A stretch of DNA of 64,000 nucleotides from UBA5794 sp963714375 (GCA_963714375.1 CAVQOG010000005.1:75335-139334); one strand, 5' to 3'; positions 26,608 through 36,180 are shown, numbered from the stretch's first letter. Notes: generated by a model not told the origin, from the sequence alone. A program made the numbers and translations.

Positions 26608-26627
26608 CCGATATCAGAAGTCAGAAG
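26586..26627. repeat. Heptamer tandem array (6 units) containing the WS/DGAT stop codon
   Basis: Three exact copies of ACCGATG, one ACCGATA and two exact copies of TCAGAAG follow in register. The stop of the WS/DGAT gene (TGA 26605-26607) lies inside. A 66-base repeat element starts where the array ends. Confidence 0.85.
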
Positions 26628-26692
26628 TCGCTTCTTTTCCCGTCCTCCCGCTTGCGGGGGGACGCGCCGAGCGCAGCGAGGAGCAGGGGGGC
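26627..26692 (+). repeat. 66-base dispersed intergenic element, copy 1
   Basis: G+C-rich element with a small hairpin (CCCGC-TT-GCGGG) followed by a purine-rich stretch GCAGCGAGGAGCAGGGGGG. A second copy in inverse orientation lies at 36183-36248 with about 85-90% identity by eye. It sits between the convergent WS/DGAT and pfkA genes and could act as a two-way terminator. Confidence 0.7.
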
Positions 26693-26720
26693 CATCCGAC
26701 GTCTGACGTCAGACCTCGGT

Positions 26721-27746
26721 TCAGCCGAAAAAGGTCTTTGCGGTTTCGTACAAGTCCTGCGGAACCCCGCGGATGTCTGAGCACGCCACCTCGAGTGGAA
26801 TGGGGACGATCTTCGTTCCTTGTACGGCGGCCATGATGTTCGTCATGCCCGCCGCGGTGTAGTCGGCGGCGGCGACCCCGAGTCTGGTTGCAAGGACACG
26901 GTCCGCAGCGACGGGGGTACCGCCTCGTTGGATGTGTCCGAGAATGGACACCCTTGTTTCGAAGTTTGTACGATCCTCAATGGCCGCCGCAACTTGAAAG
27001 GCGACACCGCCGAGTCGCTCGAAGCCGTACGTGTCTGTCTTGGCCGCCTCGCCGATATACCCCTCCGGCGCCGCGACACCTTCACCGACCACGACGATCG
27101 AATACCGATGACCGCCTCGGTGACGTGCTCGGATTGAGGCGACGACCTCGTCAATGTCGTAGTCGTACTCTGGGATGAGAATGTAGTCGGCCCCTCCTGC
27201 GATCCCGGCGTGTGTTGCGATCCATCCCTTTGTTCGTCCCATCACCTCGACGACGATGACGCGGTTGTGGGCCTCCGCAGTTGTCACGAGTCGGTCGATG
27301 GCGTCTGTAGCGACCTGGACAGCTGTCTGGAACCCGAAGGTGATGTCCGTTCCTGCAATGTCGTTGTCGATCGTCTTGGGAACTCCGACGACCCCAAGAC
27401 CCTCATTCGCCAATCCCATCGCAGACTTGAGCGTGCCGTCGCCGCCAACGACGATCAGTCGCTCAATCCCGTTGCTGCTCAGTGTGGGTTGGCAGGTTGC
27501 CAACCCATCGCCGTGGACGTAGGGGTCCATCCGGGAGGTTCCGAGGATCGTCCCACCGCGTGCAAGGATTCCTCGGACCGCATCGCGATCGAGTGGTGTG
27601 ATACGGTTCTGCATCAGGCCTTCCCAACCATCCCTGATGCCGACGACCTCAAAATCGCGTTCTTCGGCACGACAGACAACACCGCGGATCACGGCATTGA
27701 GGCCGGGACAGTCACCGCCACCTGTGAGGATCCCTACAACGCTCAT
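26721..27746 (-). CDS. pfkA: 6-phosphofructokinase PfkA
   Basis: 341 residues. PFK phosphorylates fructose 6-phosphate to the 1,6-bisphosphate. Motifs are GGGDCPGLNAVIRG at the N-terminus, VVGGDGTLKSA, PKTIDNDIAGTD with the catalytic Asp, and MGRTKGWIA. Gly in GGDGT favours ATP, while Lys in PKTIDND (position 124 of the E. coli enzyme) is shared with PPi-dependent and group III actinobacterial enzymes, so ATP use is likely but not certain. ATG 27746 has an AAGGAG site; the frame extends upstream to 27803. Confidence 0.93.
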   Translation of the reverse strand: MSVVGILTGGGDCPGLNAVIRGVVCRAEERDFEVVGIRDGWEGLMQNRITPLDRDAVRGILARGGTILGTSRMDPYVHGDGLATCQPTLSSNGIERLIVVGGDGTLKSAMGLANEGLGVVGVPKTIDNDIAGTDITFGFQTAVQVATDAIDRLVTTAEAHNRVIVVEVMGRTKGWIATHAGIAGGADYILIPEYDYDIDEVVASIRARHRGGHRYSIVVVGEGVAAPEGYIGEAAKTDTYGFERLGGVAFQVAAAIEDRTNFETRVSILGHIQRGGTPVAADRVLATRLGVAAADYTAAGMTNIMAAVQGTKIVPIPLEVACSDIRGVPQDLYETAKTFFG

Positions 27747-27939
27747 CCGTGCTCCTTCATTGAATTGGGGAGAAGTGCCGCCCATTTTGACAGAGAAAGA
27801 CACTCATCGGCGATGTGCTAGTACCTTAGAACAAGCACGTGTTGACATGACCTCGGCTGGCGTCAGACCGAATTCTGGGCGGTTACGACACATGACCACG
27901 GAGACTGCTTACATGCATGTGATTCGATGAGGAACTCGA

Positions 27940-30900
27940 TTGGCTGACAGCTTCGCGCATCTTCATGTGCATACCGAATTCTCGATGCTTGACGGTGCCG
28001 CACGAGTGGCCGATCTCGTCAAAGCCGTCGCTGCTGATGGGCAGCCTGCCGTCGCGATCACAGATCACGGTGTGCTCTACGGCGTGGTCGACTTCGTAAA
28101 GGCTGCCACCCGAGAGGGCGTCAATCCCATCATTGGTATGGAGGCGTACCTCACCCCGGGCTCGCGGTTCGATCGGCTTCCCAGACGCGAAGACAAGCGG
28201 TACCACATGACGGTTCTCGCCGAGAATGAAGTTGGCTACAAGAACTTGATGCAGCTTGCGTCCAAGGCCTACCTCGATGGCTACTACTACAAGCCCCGTA
28301 TTGATGCGGAGTTGCTTGCTGAGCATGCCGAGGGTCTGATCGGAACAAGTGGCTGCCTCGGAGGTCACGTCCCGCAGCTTCTTGGTGTCGACGAGAGAAC
28401 CGATGACGATCAGCGTGGCCAAGAGCGAGATTTCGAAGGTGCGCTCGCCGCTGCCGCGATGTACAAGGACATCTTGGGGGCAGGCAACTACTTCATTGAG
28501 CTTCAGGACCATGGCATCCCTGCCCAGCGCAAGATCATGGATGACTTGCTGAATATTGCAAAGACGGTCGACATTCCGTTGTTGGCAGCGAACGATTCGC
28601 ATTACACGCACGCGCATGAGGCAGAAGCCCACGATGCGCTCTTGTGCATCCAGACCGGTTCGATCAAGTCCGACGAAGATCGCTTCAAGTTCCATTCACA
28701 GGAGTTCTACGTCAAGTCTGCATCCCAGATGCGGAACCTGTTTCCCAAGGACCGGTACCCGGACGCGTGTGACAACACGCTCCTCATCGCCGAGCGGGCA
28801 CGCGTCGATATCGATTTCGACCGGACCCTGCTTCCCCCGTTCACCGTCCCTGACGGGCACAACGAGGACTCATATCTGAGGCAACTCGTCCTCGAAGGTG
28901 CTGCGGAACGCTACGGAACACTCCCAACCGCACATGCGGAACGCATCAACTATGAGCTTGAAGTCATCTCCAACATGGGCTTTTCGTCGTACTTCCTCAT
29001 CGTGTGGGATCTCATCGCATATGCGGCGACACAAGGAATCCGAACGGGGCCTGGGCGGGGGAGCGCCGCTGGATCGATCGTTGCGTACTGCCTCAAGATC
29101 ACTGATCTCGACCCCATCGAATATGGCCTCATCTTTGAGAGATTTCTCAACCCTGGTCGTCGTGAGATGCCCGATATCGACATGGACTTCGATGAGCGTT
29201 ATCGATCAGAAATGATCCGCTATACGGCCGAGAAGTATGGGTCTGATCATGTCGCTCAGATCATTACGTTCTCGACCATCAAGGGAAAGCAAGCAATCCG
29301 CGACGCTGCTCGTGTCCTGAACTATTCGTATTCGACCGGTGATCAGCTTGCCAAGGCAATGCCGCCGGCAATCCTTGGTACGGACGCCACGATCGATCAG
29401 TGTCTGACGCAGCCAGACAGCAATGCCCCAGCCAATGACCGCGACCACTACAACGCGGCCGCGGGGCTCCGAGATCTCATGAAGACCCTCGACGGTGCAA
29501 CCGAAATCATCGAAACAGCGCGGGGGATTGAAGGGCTGAGACGTCAGGATTCCATTCACGCCGCGGCGGTTGTGATCTCTCCCGAACCGCTTACAAACAT
29601 CGTTCCGATTCAACGCAAGGGCGAGGGTGCCGAGGTGGTGACCCAATATGAGATGCATGGGGTCGAGGAGCTCGGGCTCCTCAAGATGGACTTCCTTGGC
29701 CTCAGGAACCTTGCGACCATTGAGCGAGCGCTTGAGCTCATCGAACGCAACACCGGTGAACGCCCAGACATCGACCACGTTCCCCTCGACGACGAAGCGG
29801 TCTTCGACATGTTTCGTGCGGGTGATTCGATGGGGGTGTTTCAATTCGAGGGCGGGCCGATGCGTGCCCTCATGCGCAACCTCGGACCCGACGAATTCGA
29901 ACACCTGATTGCGCTCAATGCGCTCTACCGGCCGGGACCCCTCGGTGCGGGCATGCATCTTGAGTATGCCGATCGCAAGAACGGGAAATCGGCTGTCGTG
30001 TACCTCCACGAGGACCTCGAACCCATTCTGTCCGGAACCTATGGAGTCATGGTGTACCAGGAGCAGGTCATGCAGACTGCCGAGCGAATTGCCGGATTCT
30101 CCATGGCCGATGCAGACGGTCTCCGAAAAGCGATGGGGAAGAAGATCCCAGCAGTGATGGCCGAGCAGGAGGCACAGTTCGTAGCGGGTTGCATCGGCCG
30201 CGGCTACGACGAAGCCCTCGCGCGAGAGCTGTTCGGCTTCATCGAGCACTTCGCTGGCTATGGATTCAACAAGAGCCACTCGGCTGCCTATGCGTACGTT
30301 GCGTACCAGACCGCATGGCTGAAGGTGCATCACCCCGCCGAGTACATGGCGGCGCTGCTGACGTCGGCGAAGCAGAACAAGGACCGAACTGCGGCCTATC
30401 TCCACGAATGCCGAATGATGGGAATCAACGTTGCCGTACCGGGTGTCAATGTGTCCGAACGGGACTTTCTCGCACACGATGGAGAGATCATCTTCGGGTC
30501 ATCGGCCGTTCGTAATGTTGGTGAAGCGGTTACCGACCTCATCGTGGCAGAGCGAACCAAGAACGGACCATTCACATCGTTCTTTGATTTCATCGACAGA
30601 GTTGACGTGCAAGCACTGAACAAACGAACGATCGAGTCGATGATCAAAGCTGGTGCCTTCGACAATCTCCATAGCTCGCGCCGTGGCTTGCTTGAGGTGG
30701 CGTATCAAGTTGTCGATGCGACCGTGGGGCGTCGCAGAGCCGAGGAAGCTGGCCAGTTCAGCCTTTTTGGTGGTGCCTCGTCCGATATCGCCGATATCAA
30801 GCCCGAGATCCCAGAACACGAGTGGGACAAGAAGGTGCGCCTTGCCTTCGAAAAGGAGATGCTCGGGCTATACGTCTCAGATCATCCGCTCCTCGGCGTT

Positions 30901-31443
30901 GAGAAGTTGATGGCATCGATGACCGACACGCAGATCCCTGAGTTGTGGGAGCGCGAGGATCGCTCGCAAGCAACCATCGGCGGCGTGATCGGCTCACTCA
31001 ACCGGAGATATACCCGTGCCCAAAAACCCATGGTGTACTTCACCGTTGAGGGGCTGACGGGGGCGGTCGAGGCCGTTGCGTTCCCGAACGTTGTCGAGGA
31101 GTACGGCCCCATGATCCGAGAGGACGCTGTCCTGATCCTCCGCGGGAGGATCGATCACCGAGGGGACGATGTGAAGTTCATCGTGCAAAGTGTCACGGAG
31201 CCAGACTTGACATCCGATGCGAGTGTCCGTGTCCGCGTCTTGGCATCGCGCATGTCGGAGTCGGTCGCCCAGAAGCTGAAACTCGTTCTGGCGAATCATC
31301 CCGGATCGTCACCGGTGTATATCCACATGACCGGAGACAAGGGTGAGCGCATCGTTCGGGTCAGCCCCGAGCATGCGGTGAATCCGCGCTCGGCTCTGTT
31401 CGCTGAGTTGCGGGAGCTCTTCGGTCCGACGTCAGTGATGTAA
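27940..31443 (+). CDS. dnaE: DNA polymerase III alpha subunit DnaE
   Basis: 1167 residues, the size of actinobacterial DnaE1. The N-terminal PHP domain begins with HLHVHTEFSMLDGA and AITDHG; the polymerase palm has GPGRGSAAGS and PDIDMDFDERYR with catalytic aspartates; FEHFAGYGFNKSHSAAYA and the beta-binding and OB-fold regions follow. It is the replicative polymerase. TTG 27940 was chosen because a GATGAGGA site precedes it and the PHP domain starts eight residues later. Converges on the ATPase pair with one base between stops. Confidence 0.96.
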   Translation: MADSFAHLHVHTEFSMLDGAARVADLVKAVAADGQPAVAITDHGVLYGVVDFVKAATREGVNPIIGMEAYLTPGSRFDRLPRREDKRYHMTVLAENEVGYKNLMQLASKAYLDGYYYKPRIDAELLAEHAEGLIGTSGCLGGHVPQLLGVDERTDDDQRGQERDFEGALAAAAMYKDILGAGNYFIELQDHGIPAQRKIMDDLLNIAKTVDIPLLAANDSHYTHAHEAEAHDALLCIQTGSIKSDEDRFKFHSQEFYVKSASQMRNLFPKDRYPDACDNTLLIAERARVDIDFDRTLLPPFTVPDGHNEDSYLRQLVLEGAAERYGTLPTAHAERINYELEVISNMGFSSYFLIVWDLIAYAATQGIRTGPGRGSAAGSIVAYCLKITDLDPIEYGLIFERFLNPGRREMPDIDMDFDERYRSEMIRYTAEKYGSDHVAQIITFSTIKGKQAIRDAARVLNYSYSTGDQLAKAMPPAILGTDATIDQCLTQPDSNAPANDRDHYNAAAGLRDLMKTLDGATEIIETARGIEGLRRQDSIHAAAVVISPEPLTNIVPIQRKGEGAEVVTQYEMHGVEELGLLKMDFLGLRNLATIERALELIERNTGERPDIDHVPLDDEAVFDMFRAGDSMGVFQFEGGPMRALMRNLGPDEFEHLIALNALYRPGPLGAGMHLEYADRKNGKSAVVYLHEDLEPILSGTYGVMVYQEQVMQTAERIAGFSMADADGLRKAMGKKIPAVMAEQEAQFVAGCIGRGYDEALARELFGFIEHFAGYGFNKSHSAAYAYVAYQTAWLKVHHPAEYMAALLTSAKQNKDRTAAYLHECRMMGINVAVPGVNVSERDFLAHDGEIIFGSSAVRNVGEAVTDLIVAERTKNGPFTSFFDFIDRVDVQALNKRTIESMIKAGAFDNLHSSRRGLLEVAYQVVDATVGRRRAEEAGQFSLFGGASSDIADIKPEIPEHEWDKKVRLAFEKEMLGLYVSDHPLLGVEKLMASMTDTQIPELWEREDRSQATIGGVIGSLNRRYTRAQKPMVYFTVEGLTGAVEAVAFPNVVEEYGPMIREDAVLILRGRIDHRGDDVKFIVQSVTEPDLTSDASVRVRVLASRMSESVAQKLKLVLANHPGSSPVYIHMTGDKGERIVRVSPEHAVNPRSALFAELRELFGPTSVM

Positions 31444-31444
31444 C

Positions 31445-32485
31445 TCAGTCGACCGACACCGTGACGTCTGTTACGAGATCGGCAAGATCGTCGAGTGTTG
31501 TCGGCGGCGGAACCTGCCACGTGAGTTCGTGGACGGGGAGGCCATATCGGGCTGACAGTTCACGTGCTGACTCACTTTGTCTCCGCGCTTCGGATGCCCA
31601 CAACGAGAGGTTCCGCTCGGCTGCCGAAACGAGGAGCTTGTCTTCAATCTCGGGCCGCTCCGATGCGCCAGCGGATGCGATCCACGACGCTGGGAGCATC
31701 TGGTTGAAGAGGATCGCGGTTGGTGCGATCTTGATCTCCGCCAGTTCGTCGAAGAAACGCCTCGTTTCGTGGATCGGTGTCGGATCCGCTGTTGTGGCGA
31801 TCAGGGTTTCTGCCGCCCGCAGGTGTCGCTCGATCGACTTGGATCGAACGGCGAGCCGGTCGTACATCGTGCGGAGATCGAGGAGGAAGTCAGCAACATC
31901 AGAGAGCATCGGACCCCCAAGCACGCCGTCGGCAAGACGCAACATGGGCCTGGCTGTGAACCGATACAGGACTGATCTTCCCGGAATCGACGAACCGGTG
32001 AGCCAGCGTAGGAGCTTGCCTGACATCAGGTCGCCGGTCTTGGCAGGTGCAAGAAAGAAGTCGATGCCTCCCTCGGAGGGAGGAGTGTCGACAATCAACA
32101 CGTCGTAGCGCCCCGATTCGATGTACTCGGCCATTCGTTCAGCTGCTGCGTACGACTGTGCTGCAGGGAAGCGGTCCGCCATGGCGCGGAAATAGGGGTT
32201 GACGAGTAAACGGTCGGCAACGTCGGGTTCAGCGTATCGGTTGATGATGGCCTCCCAGGAAGCCGACACATCGAGCATCGCTGCGTGCAGATGTGGCTCG
32301 TTTTCGACCTGGCTTGGGATGTCTCCGAGCGCCGCGACACCCAGGGTGTCCGCAAGACGCCGAGCCGGGTCAATGGTGAGTACCAGTGTCGAATGTCCGC
32401 TTCGTGCAAGCGATACACCGAGCCCCGCCGACAGCGTCGTCTTTCCTACACCGCCGGCGCCGGTGACGATCAGGGTTTTCGTCAT
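31445..32485 (-). CDS. ArsA/Get3-like ATPase, second of a pair
   Basis: 346 residues of the ArsA/Get3 class of SIMIBI ATPases. The deviant Walker A GAGGVGKTT is at residues 9-17, then TIDPARRLADTLG (switch I) and LIVDTPPSEG (switch II). It overlaps the first ATPase gene by four bases. The arrangement matches Rv3679-Rv3680 (BagAB) of Mycobacterium tuberculosis, reported as a heteromeric ATPase involved in glycerol and oxidative stress. Arsenite-binding cysteines of true ArsA are not seen. Confidence 0.85.
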   Translation of the reverse strand: MTKTLIVTGAGGVGKTTLSAGLGVSLARSGHSTLVLTIDPARRLADTLGVAALGDIPSQVENEPHLHAAMLDVSASWEAIINRYAEPDVADRLLVNPYFRAMADRFPAAQSYAAAERMAEYIESGRYDVLIVDTPPSEGGIDFFLAPAKTGDLMSGKLLRWLTGSSIPGRSVLYRFTARPMLRLADGVLGGPMLSDVADFLLDLRTMYDRLAVRSKSIERHLRAAETLIATTADPTPIHETRRFFDELAEIKIAPTAILFNQMLPASWIASAGASERPEIEDKLLVSAAERNLSLWASEARRQSESARELSARYGLPVHELTWQVPPPTTLDDLADLVTDVTVSVD

Positions 32486-33339
32486 CGTGAACTCAGTTCG
32501 TCCGCGAGCTGCACCGCAACCTCTCCCGGTGTCAGCACCCCCATCAGATAGGGGAGCGAAACGTCCACATCGATTTCGGTCCTCCAGTGGCTCTGGAGTG
32601 CTTCAATAGAAAGTTGATGCTCGGCAGCTTCCTTGAGAGGGCCAGCAGGAAGGAGGCCGAGCTGGTCCACTGTGAAATTGGCTGGCCGGACCGTTCGGTT
32701 CATCACAATCGACGGGCGCGGACACAGGTGCTCAGCCTCGATTGTCCCGAGAGCTTCCAGCGTTTCAAGGACGGGGAGTTCGGCTGGGTTCGCCACGAGA
32801 ACAACCTCCGTCGTCGAGGGATCGCGGAGTACCTCGGCAAGCGAAGCTGCCTGCCGCTTGACATTTCCGGTCGGCACGAGTTCCGAGATGGTTTCGGGCG
32901 CTCGGAGGTAGCTTTGGAACTGTCCGAGCGAAGGCGTGTCGACGATGACAGCGTCCCACGTTCCTTTCCATATCTCGAACACGGGCTTTCCGATCGAGAT
33001 GATCTCTCGAACTCCAGGTGCCGTGTCGACGAGGACGTTGAGCGCTGACGTAATCGTCCTTGTCGGCGCCCCATGGGGAACGTGCAATTGGGTTTTCAGG
33101 TACTCATCGAGGGCAGCAGCACGCACCATGGTCATCGCCCACAAACCTGCACGAACCTCAATCGGTTTGTAGCTGAGTTTGGATGCCCGCAGATGGGCTG
33201 AAAGGCCTAGCCCTGAGCCGAGATCGATCGCGAGAATGCTCTGGCCTCGCCGAGCCCGTTCTATGGCAAGGGCCGCGGTCACGGCCGATTTCCCGGTTCC
33301 GCCCTTTCCCGATACCAATACGAGGTCGGTCGTCAGCAT
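32482..33339 (-). CDS. ArsA/Get3-like ATPase, first of a pair
   Basis: 285 residues with Walker A GKGGTGKSA at residues 10-18, AIDLGSGLG at switch I and VIVDTPSLGQ at switch II. It is shorter and more diverged than its partner, so the two probably form a heterodimer in which only some sites are fully active; this is inference from the mycobacterial BagAB pair. Divergent from the 70-residue gene at 33408. Confidence 0.83.
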   Translation of the reverse strand: MLTTDLVLVSGKGGTGKSAVTAALAIERARRGQSILAIDLGSGLGLSAHLRASKLSYKPIEVRAGLWAMTMVRAAALDEYLKTQLHVPHGAPTRTITSALNVLVDTAPGVREIISIGKPVFEIWKGTWDAVIVDTPSLGQFQSYLRAPETISELVPTGNVKRQAASLAEVLRDPSTTEVVLVANPAELPVLETLEALGTIEAEHLCPRPSIVMNRTVRPANFTVDQLGLLPAGPLKEAAEHQLSIEALQSHWRTEIDVDVSLPYLMGVLTPGEVAVQLADELSSR

Positions 33340-33407
33340 CGTTCCAGCGTACCGTCAGAACACCGCGACCATGCCTACGCTTTTGAGCCTCAACCAAGGA
33401 CAACGCT

Positions 33408-33620
33408 GTGGCACAACTGGATATGGACAAATTCCTCGAACGATTCGAGCGCAGGGCGAACGCCGTTCGCGAACGTGGTATCCCGCCGCTCGAAGGCGAG
33501 GCACGCAAGGTGTTCATCGAGTCCGCTGAGAAGGACTTCGTGGACTATTCGCTCATCGCCTCAGCGGAATGGGCTGTCGAAGACGGTGAACTCGTTCTAC
33601 GAATTCCGCTCGGGAACTAG
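33408..33620 (+). CDS. Small conserved-looking protein, function unknown
   Basis: 70 residues, acidic, starting at GTG 33408 downstream of AAGGA. It looks helical in the first half (MDKFLERFERRANAVRERGIPPLEGEARKVFI) with a short beta-like end (WAVEDGELVLRIPLG). No family recognised. It is divergent from the ATPase pair and ends on a CTAG tetramer whose two strands give the stop of this gene (TAG) and of the thyX-like gene. Confidence 0.6.
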   Translation: MAQLDMDKFLERFERRANAVRERGIPPLEGEARKVFIESAEKDFVDYSLIASAEWAVEDGELVLRIPLGN

Positions 33621-35266
33621 TAATCCGCACTCGGGTCCGCTACGCCAAAGGCAGCACGCTTTGAGGCTGCTCGGCGTTCGGTTTCAAGCCGAGCGAGGTC
33701 GTACTCGTTGTGGTCGACGAACGTCATCGCGTCTGCGATGCGTCGGTGCCCTGCGACATCGCGGATTGCCTTATGCATCTGTTGGCACACTTTGCGGTAG
33801 TCCGGATGTCCACCCTGTTGCGTCCGGAGTTCAAGCATGTGGAACGCTTCGCGGGCATTCAGGTTCATGATGAACCTGATGTTGTGAGCAAACGGAACGA
33901 CGTACTGCGCAACGGCTGGCGAGCTGGCCCCAGCAATGTCACGGTAGAGGGCAGCAGATTTCTCCATCGCTGTGTCCCACGTACTGGTCGCACCGATGGC
34001 TTCAATCGACGGCGGTGTGATGTACCCATGGTGAGGCGAGAGTTGCTGCCACTCCAGCGTCAACATCCGATGACGCTGAAGATCGCGGAAGATCCCGTAG
34101 TCGCACAGCACGTCAAAGCGGTAGAACGTCTGCTCCATGCCACGTCCCGGTTTGTGTCTGCGGTTGGTACGTGTCCCGACGTACGCATTGAAGATCTCGT
34201 CGATCTCCGATTCGGGCATGGCAGCCACCATTTCGCGGATCTGTGAATCAGGCAGGTTGCTGTATGCATAGAGAGCAGCGGCAGCGACCTTTCGCTCGCC
34301 GTCTGGATCGAACTCGACGAGGGTCACCGATGGCGATGGTTGTGGATCTGCGTTGAGTTTGGCCGCCATCTGCGTCATCGAATCGGCAATGTCGATAAAA
34401 TATCGTGTCCAGGCACCGCCCCGATCGGGTATGTCGACTCTCTTCATGAACGACGGAATCATCTTCCGCAACTCCCCGAGCATCTGATCTCCGAACCAAC
34501 GGATCTCATCAAGTGGGTGGGCCTGCATGCGGAGAAGCAAGGTCTCATACGCCTGGCCGGATGCAAATACCCCAACATTCGATGTGGTTGACGCTGGCAG
34601 CAGGCCGCGTGCATCATCACACGCCTTGGCGCGGACGGTCGACTTCCATACGAAGTCTGAATCGCCTTCCTGTTTCGGATGGAGTGCCTCGTAGTACTCA
34701 ACCAAGTCACCCACCACCTTCGAGTAGGTCGCAAACGCCTCGTCGATGTCTGAGCGATAGCGTTCGACCATCCCGACTCCTTCGAGTTCGGTCGGGGTGT
34801 GGTAGCGGAACTGCCCGCCGAGCTTCTTGTCATAGAAGATGTAGCGCGTCGACTGTTCGAGGTATGACGCAAGCCGTCCCCATTCGAGCACCTTCGTCAG
34901 GATGTTTGATGCTTGCTCGACAGCGAGATGTGCGCCGCCGAGTTGGGCTACGGAATCGTCCCCGTACTGCGTGAAGACCCGGTCGTAGAGCTGTTCGGCA
35001 CGATCGAGACCGACGGGCCCACTTCCTGCGTCATGGCTCGCAATAGTCTCAATAGCAAAATCGGCCTCATGTGCGAACTCATCGAGGAACAGGCGACGTA
35101 CCGACTTGGGAGATCGGCTGTAGCGAGCAAATAGCGCTCCCTTGACGACTTCGGGGAGTCCAATGATGCCAAAAACGGGCTTGTCGGCATTTGTGAAGTA
35201 CCGGTTGACGGTCTCGAGTTCAGATGTTGTGAACTCCTCGATGTGGAATCCGGGATGGGGTGTCAT
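33617..35266 (-). CDS. Two-domain ThyX-like protein (FAD-dependent thymidylate synthase family)
   Basis: 549 residues, about twice a normal ThyX (220-260). Two ThyX-like halves are visible. The first has EWGRLASYLEQSTRYIFYD near residue 125-143, matching the EQSxRY end of the ThyX motif RHRxxSxNExSxR but lacking RHR. The second has LQRHRMLTLEWQQLSPHHGY, which keeps RHR but has lost the SxNExS part. The two halves could rebuild one site between them, or the protein may no longer make dTMP. ATG 35266 follows GGTAGG; upstream codons to 35317 are unlikely. Confidence 0.8.
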   Translation of the reverse strand: MTPHPGFHIEEFTTSELETVNRYFTNADKPVFGIIGLPEVVKGALFARYSRSPKSVRRLFLDEFAHEADFAIETIASHDAGSGPVGLDRAEQLYDRVFTQYGDDSVAQLGGAHLAVEQASNILTKVLEWGRLASYLEQSTRYIFYDKKLGGQFRYHTPTELEGVGMVERYRSDIDEAFATYSKVVGDLVEYYEALHPKQEGDSDFVWKSTVRAKACDDARGLLPASTTSNVGVFASGQAYETLLLRMQAHPLDEIRWFGDQMLGELRKMIPSFMKRVDIPDRGGAWTRYFIDIADSMTQMAAKLNADPQPSPSVTLVEFDPDGERKVAAAALYAYSNLPDSQIREMVAAMPESEIDEIFNAYVGTRTNRRHKPGRGMEQTFYRFDVLCDYGIFRDLQRHRMLTLEWQQLSPHHGYITPPSIEAIGATSTWDTAMEKSAALYRDIAGASSPAVAQYVVPFAHNIRFIMNLNAREAFHMLELRTQQGGHPDYRKVCQQMHKAIRDVAGHRRIADAMTFVDHNEYDLARLETERRAASKRAAFGVADPSADY

Positions 35267-35357
35267 CGGTCCTACCAAGAGCCCTTTCAGCAGATGCTGG
35301 CACCGTACCTGAGCCACGGTGCGTCAGCAATCCGCAGATGGTCGGTAGCCTTGCCCC

Positions 35358-35624
35358 ATGGTTGCCATTCGTATCGCCATGGGCGCGCTCGTTGCGATGT
35401 TGGTTGTCGTCGTTGCCGTACCGGCGATTGCACTGATCGACCTCATAACGGGTGGTACCGGTCTTGGACTTTGTGACTCGAGCCTAGGAACATGCGAGAC
35501 ATCGTTCTTCACGTTGCTCGAACTCGCTTTGGTATTCGTTGCTCTCGTCGTCGGTCTCGGATTTGCGATCGCCGGCTGTGTCCGGATTCTCTCACGCTCA
35601 CAGCGACAGCCGACAGCCCCCTGA
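35358..35624 (+). CDS. Small membrane protein, two helices, function unknown
   Basis: 88 residues with membrane helices at about 5-29 and 51-77 joined by a loop with two cysteines (LCDSSLGTC). The C-terminus is basic. No family recognised. Divergent from the ThyX-like gene with a gap of about 90 bases and convergent with the thioesterase gene. Confidence 0.6.
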   Translation: MVAIRIAMGALVAMLVVVVAVPAIALIDLITGGTGLGLCDSSLGTCETSFFTLLELALVFVALVVGLGFAIAGCVRILSRSQRQPTAP

Positions 35625-35655
35625 CGAGGAAGCGCCCTGCTCAACCGCTGAAGGC

Positions 35656-36105
35656 TCAACGGGATGGATTCCCTTGATGGATTTCTTTCGCCACGACGAA
35701 CAATCCGTGCGACTGGGCGACGGTCCCCGATTCCGATAGCACTTTCGCTTCGATGGAGAGTCGCTTTCCGCGACGCTCAGAGACCGTTCCGGTGAGCGTG
35801 AACACCTCATCAACTGTTGCCTTTTTCTGGTATCGGATGTCGAGAGTTGCGGTGAAGACAAAGACGCCTTCGGTCAGCATCGCAGACCACGCAGAGATCT
35901 CATCGAGCACCGTTGCAAGCACCCCGCCATGGAGGATCCCCTCAAATCCGGCGAACTGTGGCCGTGGGACAAAGGGCGCCGTGACCAGTGAACCGTCAAC
36001 CGCAAAACCGTCGAGCCCGATTCCGACCGAGTTGTCGGAGCCACACCCAAAGCATGTTGCGTACTCACGACGGAGCATTGCAATCGTGTCCGTGTCAGGG
36101 ATCAT
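35656..36105 (-). CDS. PaaI-type hotdog thioesterase
   Basis: 149 residues with one hotdog domain. The signature GILHGGVLATVLDEISAW carries the catalytic HGG...D pattern of the PaaI/4HBT group. The N-terminal CFGCGSDNSVGIGL is common in this group. Probably hydrolyses an acyl-CoA; substrate unknown. Divergent from nth. Confidence 0.85.
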   Translation of the reverse strand: MIPDTDTIAMLRREYATCFGCGSDNSVGIGLDGFAVDGSLVTAPFVPRPQFAGFEGILHGGVLATVLDEISAWSAMLTEGVFVFTATLDIRYQKKATVDEVFTLTGTVSERRGKRLSIEAKVLSESGTVAQSHGLFVVAKEIHQGNPSR

Positions 36106-36124
36106 GGGTCAACACTACCGAAGC

Positions 36125-36180
36125 GGGGATTGCGGATTACGGATTGCCGATGTCCGATGTCCGATAACCGACGTCAGAGG
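36125..36180. repeat. Heptamer tandem array (8 units) in the divergent PaaI/nth region
   Basis: Eight 7-base units in one register drifting from GCGGATT through TCCGATG to ACCGACG. The longest array in the window. It is followed after two bases by the second copy of the 66-base element. Confidence 0.85.

Noticed and set aside
27840..27939. TTGACA at about 27841 as the dnaE promoter
   Set aside because: No acceptable -10 hexamer lies 16-18 bases downstream.
29206..30477. 423-codon minus-strand frame over dnaE
   Set aside because: Long only because of G+C-rich codon use in dnaE; composition is not protein-like and dnaE is unambiguous.
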